Source: Planctomycetota bacterium (GTDB taxonomy: Bacteria > Planctomycetota > Phycisphaerae > SM23-33). From it: a DNA stretch of 6,623 bases. The stretch is taken from positions 1 through 6,623 of the forward strand of contig QNCB01000075.1 in assembly GCA_003644335.1 (NCBI GenBank), in the 5' to 3' direction. The notes beneath the pieces were generated by a model. That model did not search any database. It had not been told where the DNA came from and saw only the letters and a program-made list of their open reading frames with translations. Below, in pieces: positions 1 through 5,634 of this stretch. Both the position numbers and the translations under genes were made by a program. The first letter of the stretch is position 1. Each line of letters opens with the position of its first letter.

Positions 1-692
1 ACGAAGCCTGTGGTGTTGGCGAAGAATTTTACAGTGTTTTCCTGCGGGCCGCAGCCTGGCATGAGTAGCTGCACGGGCTTGTGCATGTTGCGGAGAATCG
101 CGTGCGACCAGCTCGCCAGCTTGTGGCCTCCGCAGCGAACCATCTCGCCCGGAACGACCATCACGGGCACATCGGCTGGTATGCCCAGGGCCTGACGGAC
201 TTCCGCTCGCCGGGCCGGGGCGGGGGGCTGGAACAGCGACGCATCGGCTGCGGGGGGCAGGGTCGCCAGCCTTTGCGGGTCAGCTCCCAGGCCAAGCAAC
301 AGATCTCGACTTCGACGGCTCGGCACGGTCAGCGTGAGGCCATGTTGGCCTATCAGCCAGGGTATGTCCTCGATGGCGCGGCGGCTATCCGGCAGGTGCG
401 GGATGGACAACACGACCTGGCCGCCAACCTGCCGGGCAGCGGCCAGGGCCAATTTCAACAGCTCGACAGACCAGACATGAAGCGTCGCGCCAATTGGCAA
501 AGCTTCCGCCAACTGCCGGGCGCTGAACGCCGCTGGGCCCAGGGTGCGTCGCAACGGCGTCACCTCGCAGGTCGCACTTTTGGGCAGCGCGCCAAGCGAG
601 AATACAGGCTCGTCGGCTTCGCGAATCGCCTGCATCTGCCATATCATATCAGCTGGGGTGCGGGCGTCGATGATGTGCGCGACGGGCTTCAT
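1..692 (-). CDS. Glycosyltransferase, family 4-like, C-terminal part cut by window edge
   Basis: The frame is open from ATG at 692 to the window edge (230 complete codons, no stop), so the C-terminal half lies outside. Seen: an N-terminal alpha/beta half (residues 1-140) with HIIDARTP at 6-13 and LHVWS at 71-75. A linker, LPPAADASLF (145-154), resembles the 'PpgvD...F' stretch that leads into the second GT-B domain. The second domain begins with R162...LGI and PGEMVRCGGHK (181-191), then LLMPG (209-213). This order is typical of GT-B family 4 enzymes, which move a sugar from a nucleotide donor to a lipid, glycan or protein in the cytoplasm. The E-x7-E donor-binding region would lie beyond base 1, so donor and activity cannot be stated. 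A GGAGG lies 6 bases before the start, inside the preceding gene, and the ATGA overlap with that gene indicates translational coupling. The N-terminal half is somewhat short for the family. Family is fairly sure, substrate unknown. Confidence -1.
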   Translation of the reverse strand, partial: MKPVAHIIDARTPADMIWQMQAIREADEPVFSLGALPKSATCEVTPLRRTLGPAAFSARQLAEALPIGATLHVWSVELLKLALAAARQVGGQVVLSIPHLPDSRRAIEDIPWLIGQHGLTLTVPSRRSRDLLLGLGADPQRLATLPPAADASLFQPPAPARRAEVRQALGIPADVPVMVVPGEMVRCGGHKLASWSHAILRNMHKPVQLLMPGCGPQENTVKFFANTTGF

Positions 693-1318
693 CCGCGATC
701 CTCCACGACAATCCGCCGGCGTCGCCAGCTGCCAAGCACCGCTGCGAGCAGCAGCAGACAATGACCCGCACACTCAATACTCTCTTCCAACTGCGAGTGA
801 ATGTGTTGCTCCTCGGGGATGAACCTGAACAGCCTTTTCTCGACCATTTGACTAAGGGCGTAGCAGGCCAGGGCGCCGACGAAAAATATCGTGTGTCGCC
901 AATTTTCGCTTGGCTTGTCGATGATATCCCGCCAAAGCAGCATCCACACGAAGCAGATGCCCAGCAGCGGAAAGATAGCGTCCTTGATGCTGATGTCCGC
1001 GTCGCTCTCAGGTCGCCAGTGCAGCTCGCGGAGCAGGAGCATTCCGACCAGGGTGCCGATGACGACATAGCTGAGGTTGCGGGTGAAGATAGCCTTGCCC
1101 CAATACACCGCCACGGCCAGGGCGAGGATGACCGGACCTATTTTTTCGAGCAAGACTGCCAGGTTCTGCATTTCGAGGCTTGCCCGTGGGCCTGAACCGA
1201 GTGTCCTGCAGTAGATGATAGCGGCGCACATGGCAAGTGGGCCGAGCAGAGCGGGCAGGTACAGCGATATCCGCCGCAACGGATGGACAGGTTTTGATAT
1301 TGCCGCAAGGTCGTTCAT
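689..1318 (-). CDS. Polytopic membrane protein of unknown function
   Basis: A 209-residue protein that I do not recognise. About six hydrophobic segments are visible, near residues 17-36, 59-77, 82-97, 113-130, 142-158 and 181-198. The short basic N-terminus and the arginine cluster at 199-202 suggest both ends are cytoplasmic. Polar residues that may matter are RELHWRP (97-103) after the third segment, and EESIECAGH (178-186) leading into the last one: acidic and histidine residues at membrane borders that could be functional. No signal peptide cleavage site or known catalytic motif is seen. The start at 1318 is supported by GGGAGA seven bases upstream and by a TATAAT promoter box about 50 bases upstream. 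Its stop overlaps the start of the glycosyltransferase (ATGA), so the two are probably co-translated and may act in the same envelope or glycan process; that link is inference. Confidence -1.
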   Translation of the reverse strand: MNDLAAISKPVHPLRRISLYLPALLGPLAMCAAIIYCRTLGSGPRASLEMQNLAVLLEKIGPVILALAVAVYWGKAIFTRNLSYVVIGTLVGMLLLRELHWRPESDADISIKDAIFPLLGICFVWMLLWRDIIDKPSENWRHTIFFVGALACYALSQMVEKRLFRFIPEEQHIHSQLEESIECAGHCLLLLAAVLGSWRRRRIVVEDRG

Positions 1319-1330
1319 TATATAGTCTCC

Positions 1331-1346
1331 CGCGGCAAAAACCGCG
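1331..1346 (-). other. Small hairpin in the 5' leader of the membrane protein gene
   Basis: CGCGG and CCGCG form a five-base-pair GC stem around a U-rich six-base loop on the minus-strand transcript. It lies just before the GGGAGA ribosome binding site and shares its last bases' neighbourhood. It could tune initiation, but a stem this short can arise by chance. Confidence -1.
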
Positions 1347-1365
1347 AATCGGAAATCGGCTGGGG

Positions 1366-1393
1366 ATTATAACCTCAAAAGATCAAATGTGCG
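1366..1393 (-). promoter_or_regulatory. Probable sigma-70 promoter of the membrane protein-glycosyltransferase operon
   Basis: On the minus strand a perfect TATAAT occupies 1371-1366. A weak -35 candidate, CGCACA, lies at 1393-1388 with a 16-base spacer (three of six consensus bases). Transcription would start near 1358, giving a leader of about 40 bases that contains the small hairpin and the ribosome binding site. The strong -10 and its position are the main support; the -35 is poor. Confidence -1.
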
Positions 1394-1403
1394 AGCCTGC
1401 GAA

Positions 1404-1427
1404 ACTGGTTGACTGGTTGATTGGTTA
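1404..1427 (+). repeat. Three tandem 8-bp units (ACTGGTTG type)
   Basis: Two identical ACTGGTTG units are followed by one diverged unit, ATTGGTTA. The unit resembles the 7-bp ACTGGTA unit upstream of the rhomboid gene with one extra base. It lies in the divergent gap, upstream of the minus-strand promoter. Confidence -1.
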
Positions 1428-1496
1428 TTCTCCTCGTTCATTCTCGCGAAGCCTCCCGCTGTGTCATCCCCACCAATGCCACGGGTCAAAAATATC

Positions 1497-1523
1497 TTTC
1501 GCGACTTTCGCGTGTTTCGTAGT
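1497..1523 (+). repeat. Three tandem 9-bp units (TTTCGCGAC type)
   Basis: Units TTTCGCGAC, TTTCGCGTG and TTTCGTAGT follow one another without gaps, then a run of seven T. All three share TTTCG at the same phase. The patch directly precedes a 7-bp repeat patch of a different unit. Confidence -1.
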
Positions 1524-1532
1524 CCTTTTTTT

Positions 1533-1553
1533 ACTGATAACTGATTACCGATT
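1533..1553 (+). repeat. Three tandem 7-bp units (ACTGATA family), upstream of hsp20
   Basis: Units ACTGATA, ACTGATT and ACCGATT are in tandem, with a decayed fourth unit (ACTTTCG) up to 1560. The same unit family recurs in the same orientation just before the rhomboid gene at 4559-4593. Confidence -1.
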
Positions 1554-1572
1554 ACTTTCGCATCACAAAGTC

Positions 1573-1601
1573 TTTCCGAAATTTTGAAAACGTGGTAGAA
1601 T
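1573..1601 (+). promoter_or_regulatory. Candidate promoter of hsp20-lon
   Basis: TAGAAT at 1596-1601 is preceded directly by TGG, an extended -10 arrangement. The -35 candidate TTTCCG (1573-1578, 17-base spacer) is weak. The start would be near 1608, about 50 bases before the hsp20 start. I saw no CIRCE inverted repeat (TTAGCACTC with its complement) and no clear heat-shock sigma element, so stress control cannot be read from this sequence. Confidence -1.
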
Positions 1602-1659
1602 AGCGTTGCGGCAAAAGATTTTCGAGAGCTGTCGTTTTATGCGGGAAAGGAACATGCTC

Positions 1660-2082
1660 ATGAATTGTTCGACATTGGACCGGGGCTGGAAGGCTCCCGG
1701 CACGATTCATCCTGAATCGCGGCGTATCGCGGATAAGGTTTACGATCCGGGGTATCATCACTATTGTCCCGGCGAGGCCTGGACGCCGGCGATGAACCTC
1801 TACCAGGACGACCGGAATTATTACGCGGTGGTAAACCTCGCTGGCGTTGGCTGTCAGTCTATCGAGATGGACGTCAGCAAAGGCAAGCTGGTTATCGCGG
1901 GCCATCGCCCTACCCCCCCGCCGCCCGCTGTTTTCGGCAAGCTCGAACTGTTCCACATGGAGATAGACCACGGGCGATTCAGCCGAGCTATAGACCTGCC
2001 GGACACCGTCGACGCGGACAATATCGAAGCTGTCTACCGGGCGGGCCAACTGCTCGTTACCATGCCGAAAGTTCGCCTGTGA
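1660..2082 (+). CDS. Small heat shock protein, Hsp20/alpha-crystallin family
   Basis: This cytoplasmic ATP-independent holdase binds unfolding proteins until other chaperones or proteases take over. The start at ATG 1660 is chosen because AGGA (1648-1651) lies eight bases upstream. ATG 1654 is too close to it, and the earlier TTG 1606 and ATG 1639 lack a site. The product is 140 residues: a short N-terminal arm (1-40), then an alpha-crystallin domain (about 42-138) with LVIAGHR (77-83), GRFSRAIDLP (105-114) and a final strand ending LLVTMPK (131-137). The tail is only VRL, so the usual C-terminal extension is almost absent; VRL itself could act as the V/I-x-L anchoring motif. A proline-rich loop (84-89) is coded by a run of seven C (1913-1919). 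Cysteines are at 3, 36 and 65. The stop overlaps the GTG start of lon. The family call is secure. Confidence -1.
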   Translation: MNCSTLDRGWKAPGTIHPESRRIADKVYDPGYHHYCPGEAWTPAMNLYQDDRNYYAVVNLAGVGCQSIEMDVSKGKLVIAGHRPTPPPPAVFGKLELFHMEIDHGRFSRAIDLPDTVDADNIEAVYRAGQLLVTMPKVRL

Positions 2083-4505
2083 AAAACACACCAAAAAAAT
2101 CGAATAAACCGAAAATAAACGCCGGCGAAGATTCCGACGCTGTAATCTCCCCCAGCAGGAAGAGTCTCGCGACGCCCCCGCCAGAGGAAGAAACGTTCGA
2201 GCTGCCATCGATCGTGGCGGTGTTGCCCGTGCGAAACACGGTGAACTTCCCCGGCACAATAGTGCCCCTGGCTATCCATCGCGAAAAGTCTCGCAAGCTC
2301 CTGGCTGAGGTCATGCCCGGGCAAAAACTCATCGTTACCGTTTGTCAGAAAGACCCGCAAGTCGACGACCCGGGCCCGGACGACCTCTACGAAATCGGCA
2401 CAGCTATGATGATCCTCAAGCTGCTGCGGATGGAAGAGGGCCATCAGAACCTTATAGTACAGGGGCTGGTGCGGGTGCGGGTGGTGGAATGGCTGGGCGC
2501 CGAGCCTTACCTCCGGGCCCGCATCGAGCAGCTCAGCGAGGTAGCTGTGCTGAACCGCCAGACCGAAGCGCTCGTGTTGGACATACGAACCATGGCCAGC
2601 CGAGTTATCGAGCTGTCCCCCGGCATACCCGACGAAGCCCGTATCGTGCTGAACAACATCGATCAGCCCGGCGCGATGGCTGATTTTCTCGCAGCCAATC
2701 TACCTGTCGATCTGAAAACCAAACAAAAACTCCTCGAACAAACCGACGTAACCGCGCGATTGCGAGGCATCAGCAAAGAGCTGCAAAAACAGATCGAAAT
2801 TCTCGAACTCTCCGACAAAATTCACAACCAGGTGAGAGAGAATATCGACAAGTCCCAACGCGAATATTTCCTGCACGAACAGCTCAAAGCCATCCAGCAG
2901 GAACTGGGACAAATGGACGACCGCACGGTCGAAATAGCGGAACTTCGCGAGAAAATCGTCGCAGCCAAGATGCCCAAAAACGTCGATAAGGAAACCCGTC
3001 GCGAGCTGGGTCGGCTAGAGAAAATTCCCACCGCATCGCCTGAGTACAATGTCATCCGAACGTATCTGGACATTATGACCGAGCTGCCATGGAGCGTTGC
3101 GACCGGGGACAGGCTGGACGTCAAGAAAGCTGCTGCGGTGCTAGACGCGGACCACTACGACCTGGAAAAAGTCAAACGGCGAGTGCTGGAATATCTGGCT
3201 GTGCGAAAATTGGCGCCCGAATCCCGCGGGCCTATCCTCTGCTTCGTAGGCCCGCCGGGGGTGGGCAAGACCTCGCTGGGCCAATCCATCGCCCGGGCGC
3301 TTGGGCGAAAGTTCATCCGCATGAGCCTGGGCGGCATTCGCGACGAAGCCGAGCTGAGAGGCCATCGCCGAACGTACATCGGTGCCATGCCGGGGCGAAT
3401 TATCCAGGAACTGCGCAAGGCTGGGTCGAACAATCCCGTGTTCATGCTCGACGAACTGGACAAAGTCGGAGCGGACTTCCGCGGCGACCCGACGTCAGCC
3501 CTGTTGGAAATTCTCGACCCCGCACAAAACGGCACGTTCCAGGATCACTACCTCAACGTCCCGTTCGACCTCAGCAAGGTTCTCTTCATCGCCACGGCCA
3601 ACTACATGGAACCCGTCCCCCCTGCCCTGCGCGACCGCATGGAGCAGATCGAACTGCCAGGCTACACGCCGCAGGAAAAACTGCACATCGCGGAAAAATA
3701 TCTCCTGCCGAGACAGCTGCGGGAAAATGGCTTAAAGCCAAGCCAAGCCAGGTGGAACGACAAAGCCCTGATGCGGATCATCGAGCAGTACACCCGCGAG
3801 GTCGGCGTGCGAGAGCTGGAACGGCAGATCGGCTCGGTCTCGCGCGGCATCGCTGCGATGGTGGCTGCGGGAAAAAGTCGCGGGCGAACCGTTACGACCA
3901 GGCTGATAACCGAGCTGCTAGGCCCACGGAAATATGAAAACGAATTGGCTATGCGGACGGACATGCCCGGCGTGGTAACGGGCCTGGCCTGCACGCCGGT
4001 GGGCGGCACGATTCTGTTCATCGAGGCGACCACTTTCCCCGGCAGAGGCAGGATGATAATGACAGGCCAGATCGGCGAGGTCATGAAAGAATCCGCCCAG
4101 GCAGCGCTGAGCCTGGTCAAGGGCATCGCAGCCAACGACGGCATGGACATGCGCCAGCTGGCTGGGCAGGATATTCATATCCACGTCCCAGCCGGTGCCA
4201 TCCCAAAGGACGGGCCTTCCGCCGGCGTGGCGATGTTCACCGCGCTGATGAGCCTGCTGATGAATAGGCCGGCCCGGGCGGACGTTGCGATGAGTGGCGA
4301 GATAACGCTCCGAGGCCTGGTCCTGCCCGTCGGCGGCATGAAGGACAAAATCCTCGCTGCCAAACGGGCTGGCATTAAAACCGTCGTGCTGCCCGCCCAG
4401 AATAAAAAGGACTTGGCTGACCTCCCGGAATCCACCCGGGAAGACATGCAATTCATCTTCGCGAAAACAGTAGACGACGTCCTCCACGCCTCGCTGAAAT
4501 TTTGA
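2079..4505 (+). CDS. lon: ATP-dependent Lon protease (S16 family), full length
   Basis: This soluble AAA+ protease, hexameric in the family, degrades misfolded and short-lived regulatory proteins. The GTG start at 2079 gives 808 residues, the family's usual size, and overlaps the hsp20 stop by four bases. No ATG precedes the N-terminal domain in this frame after the hsp20 stop, so coupled initiation at GTG fits best. Residues 1-40 are a lysine- and proline-rich extension. The substrate-binding N domain starts at FELPSIVAVLPVRNT (40-54), and a helical coiled-coil region covers about 215-300. The AAA module has Walker A GPPGVGKT (391-398), Walker B VFMLDELDK (454-462), a sensor-1 asparagine at 508 (ATANY) and GVREL at 576-580. 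The protease domain has PKDGPSAG with catalytic Ser714, and Lys757 in GGMKDKILAAKRAG, matching the 43-residue spacing of the E. coli Ser-Lys dyad. All key residues are present, so it should be active. Confidence -1.
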   Translation: MKNTPKKSNKPKINAGEDSDAVISPSRKSLATPPPEEETFELPSIVAVLPVRNTVNFPGTIVPLAIHREKSRKLLAEVMPGQKLIVTVCQKDPQVDDPGPDDLYEIGTAMMILKLLRMEEGHQNLIVQGLVRVRVVEWLGAEPYLRARIEQLSEVAVLNRQTEALVLDIRTMASRVIELSPGIPDEARIVLNNIDQPGAMADFLAANLPVDLKTKQKLLEQTDVTARLRGISKELQKQIEILELSDKIHNQVRENIDKSQREYFLHEQLKAIQQELGQMDDRTVEIAELREKIVAAKMPKNVDKETRRELGRLEKIPTASPEYNVIRTYLDIMTELPWSVATGDRLDVKKAAAVLDADHYDLEKVKRRVLEYLAVRKLAPESRGPILCFVGPPGVGKTSLGQSIARALGRKFIRMSLGGIRDEAELRGHRRTYIGAMPGRIIQELRKAGSNNPVFMLDELDKVGADFRGDPTSALLEILDPAQNGTFQDHYLNVPFDLSKVLFIATANYMEPVPPALRDRMEQIELPGYTPQEKLHIAEKYLLPRQLRENGLKPSQARWNDKALMRIIEQYTREVGVRELERQIGSVSRGIAAMVAAGKSRGRTVTTRLITELLGPRKYENELAMRTDMPGVVTGLACTPVGGTILFIEATTFPGRGRMIMTGQIGEVMKESAQAALSLVKGIAANDGMDMRQLAGQDIHIHVPAGAIPKDGPSAGVAMFTALMSLLMNRPARADVAMSGEITLRGLVLPVGGMKDKILAAKRAGIKTVVLPAQNKKDLADLPESTREDMQFIFAKTVDDVLHASLKF

Positions 4506-4522
4506 GAGACAGAAGTCAGGAA

Positions 4523-4557
4523 AAACTATCCCGATTTATCAGGGTAGTTTCTTTTCT
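4523..4557 (+). terminator. Rho-independent-like terminator after lon
   Basis: AAACTA (4523-4528) pairs with TAGTTT (4545-4550), and CCC (4530-4532) pairs with GGG (4542-4544). One bulged T interrupts the left arm and the loop has nine bases. The right arm runs into CTTTTCT, a U-rich tail. It lies 17 bases after the lon stop. The GC core is short, so efficiency may be moderate. Read on the minus strand it also ends in a T-run. Confidence -1.
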
Positions 4558-4558
4558 C

Positions 4559-4593
4559 ACTGATAACTGGTAACAGGTAACTGATAACTTACT
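4559..4593 (+). repeat. Tandem 7-bp units (ACTGATA family) abutting the rhomboid start codon
   Basis: Four clear 7-bp units (ACTGATA, ACTGGTA, ACAGGTA, then ACTGATA again) are followed by a decayed fifth, ACTTACT, one base before the ATG at 4595. The patch fills the space where a ribosome binding site would normally be. Confidence -1.
4560..4588 (+). promoter_or_regulatory. Possible promoter inside the repeat, giving a leaderless rhomboid mRNA
   Basis: CTGATA (4560-4565) and GATAAC (4583-4588) are spaced by 17 bases and each matches four of six consensus promoter bases. A start about seven bases after the -10 would fall on or next to the ATG at 4595. This would explain the lack of a ribosome binding site. 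The matches are modest and come from a repeat, so this is a hypothesis. Confidence -1.
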
Positions 4594-4594
4594 T

Positions 4595-5461
4595 ATGGGT
4601 TTACACAACAGGACATATTGGCGGGAAGGCAGTGGCGGCGATAGCTTTGGCAGTGGTCGCGGCGGCGGGGTGTCCATCGGCCTGCCCAAGCCTACCCCAG
4701 CGGTCAAAGTTCTGCTCATCGCCAACGTCGTAATGTTCGTCTTGCAGCAGATAGCCCCCCAGCTAACGACGACCTGGCTGACGGTTATCCCCGCGGTGTG
4801 GTGGCAACTGTGGCGATACGTTTCGTTCCAATTCCTCCATGGCGGGGTGTTTCACATCCTCTTCAATATGCTCGGGCTGTACTTCCTGGGCGGGTACCTC
4901 GAACGCGCCTGGGGGCCGAGGCGGTTCCTGAAATTTTACCTCATCTGCGGCGCCTTCGCTGGGCTGACGCACGTCGTCATGACGTTCGCGTTTGGCTGGA
5001 ACCCAGGCGTCCCGCTACTGGGGGCATCGGGCGGAGTCTATGCCGTCATCATGGCCTGCGCGATTCTCTTCCCGGGCATCCAACTGATAATCCTGCTGTT
5101 CCCGGTTCCCATCCGCTTTGCGGCGATACTCTTTTTCGGTATCACGTTTCTTTCCCTGCTCTCCGGCGGAGCCAGCGGCATCTCACACGCTGCCCACTTC
5201 GGCGGCATGGTCTTGGCGGTGGCTTGGGTGTGGGGGCTACCCAAATTAAAATCGGCATCCGTCGAGGCGAAAGCATCAGCCCGGCAGGGAGCGTGGGAAC
5301 GAAAAATGCGACAACGCCAAGCCAACCAGGAACAGATAGACCGCATTTTGGACAAAATAAAAAACCAGGGCCTCGCCAGCCTGAGCAACAAAGAAAAACA
5401 ACTACTACAAGAAGCCACAGAGCAACAAAGACGCGAAGACAAACGAATAAATAAACTGTAA
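4595..5461 (+). CDS. Rhomboid family intramembrane serine protease
   Basis: An inner-membrane protease of 288 residues that cuts transmembrane segments of other proteins within the bilayer. A glycine-rich cytoplasmic N-terminus (1-33) precedes the helices. The first hydrophobic segment is near 36-53. HGGVFHILFNM (82-92) carries the HxxxN pair (His87, Asn91) that forms the oxyanion hole in the family. GASGG (143-147) gives nucleophile Ser145, and SHAAHFGG (197-204) gives catalytic His201. All key residues are present. The C-terminal tail (about 215-288) is charged and helical, with IDRILDKIKNQGLASLSNKE near 248-267. I recall a similar short domain (DUF6576) on rhomboids of other phyla. The start is chosen by resemblance to related N-termini (MGLxxRxYxR). 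No convincing ribosome binding site exists; the nearest AGG is 17 bases away within a repeat. A terminator-like hairpin separates it from lon. Substrates are unknown. Confidence -1.
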   Translation: MGLHNRTYWREGSGGDSFGSGRGGGVSIGLPKPTPAVKVLLIANVVMFVLQQIAPQLTTTWLTVIPAVWWQLWRYVSFQFLHGGVFHILFNMLGLYFLGGYLERAWGPRRFLKFYLICGAFAGLTHVVMTFAFGWNPGVPLLGASGGVYAVIMACAILFPGIQLIILLFPVPIRFAAILFFGITFLSLLSGGASGISHAAHFGGMVLAVAWVWGLPKLKSASVEAKASARQGAWERKMRQRQANQEQIDRILDKIKNQGLASLSNKEKQLLQEATEQQRREDKRINKL

Positions 5462-5501
5462 GTCTCCGAGATTAAATCCTGGCGTTATTATTGAGTATCG
5501 A

Positions 5502-5530
5502 TGGTGAACATAAAACTGGTCGGTTATTAT
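5502..5530 (+). promoter_or_regulatory. Weak candidate promoter of thrC
   Basis: TATTAT (5525-5530) matches five of six -10 bases. TGGTGA (5502-5507) is a poor -35 with a 17-base spacer. If used, transcription would begin near 5537, so the following inverted repeat would form the very 5' end of the thrC mRNA. Otherwise the 173-base gap (5462-5634) shows only the repeat and the ribosome binding site. Confidence -1.
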
Positions 5531-5535
5531 AGGCA

Positions 5536-5611
5536 ATTTCGGATTTTAGATTTCGGATTTCGGGCCGGGCCTATTCGTGAAACAATCCGAAATCTAAAAT
5601 CCGAAATCCGA
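5536..5611. repeat. Inverted repeat: two arrays of 7-bp units (ATTTCGG / CCGAAAT)
   Basis: The left array (5536-5563) has four tandem 7-bp units, three ATTTCGG and one ATTTTAG in second place. The right array (5584-5611) is four units of the complementary type (AATCCGA three times, AATCTAA once). Because the variant unit sits in second place on both sides, 5536-5559 is an exact reverse complement of 5584-5607: 24 base pairs around a 24-base loop. The loop holds a GC-rich GGGCCGGGCC. The right arm ends 10 bases before the GGAGG of thrC. No T-run follows the right arm directly, so it does not look like a normal terminator. Confidence -1.
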
Positions 5612-5634
5612 AATAAATTTGGAGGTTTTTTTCA

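Noticed and set aside
81..764. Long plus-strand open frame of 227 codons
   Set aside because: It lies antisense to the glycosyltransferase, is arginine- and glutamine-rich without domain features, and has no ribosome binding site. It is a shadow of GC-rich coding DNA.
1404..1560. CRISPR-like or transposon origin for the repeats in the divergent gap
   Set aside because: Units are 7-9 bp, directly tandem, without spacers, and no cas gene, transposase or target duplication is present.
1764..2078. Upstream extension of the lon frame to an ATG inside hsp20
   Set aside because: The extra 105 residues are an out-of-frame reading of the alpha-crystallin domain. Lon homology begins after GTG 2079, so there is no Hsp20-Lon fusion.
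1552..2259. Minus-strand open frame of 235 codons over hsp20 and the lon start
   Set aside because: The opposite strand codes for two proteins with clear family motifs; the translation here shows no recognisable fold and no start signals.
3089..3937. Plus-strand open frame of 282 codons inside lon
   Set aside because: It is a shifted-frame shadow of the AAA+ domain, rich in Arg, Pro and Gly, with all conserved Lon motifs lying in the other frame.
4798..5454. Plus-strand open frame of 218 codons inside the rhomboid gene
   Set aside because: It is a shifted-frame shadow. The rhomboid frame carries all catalytic motifs and membrane segments.
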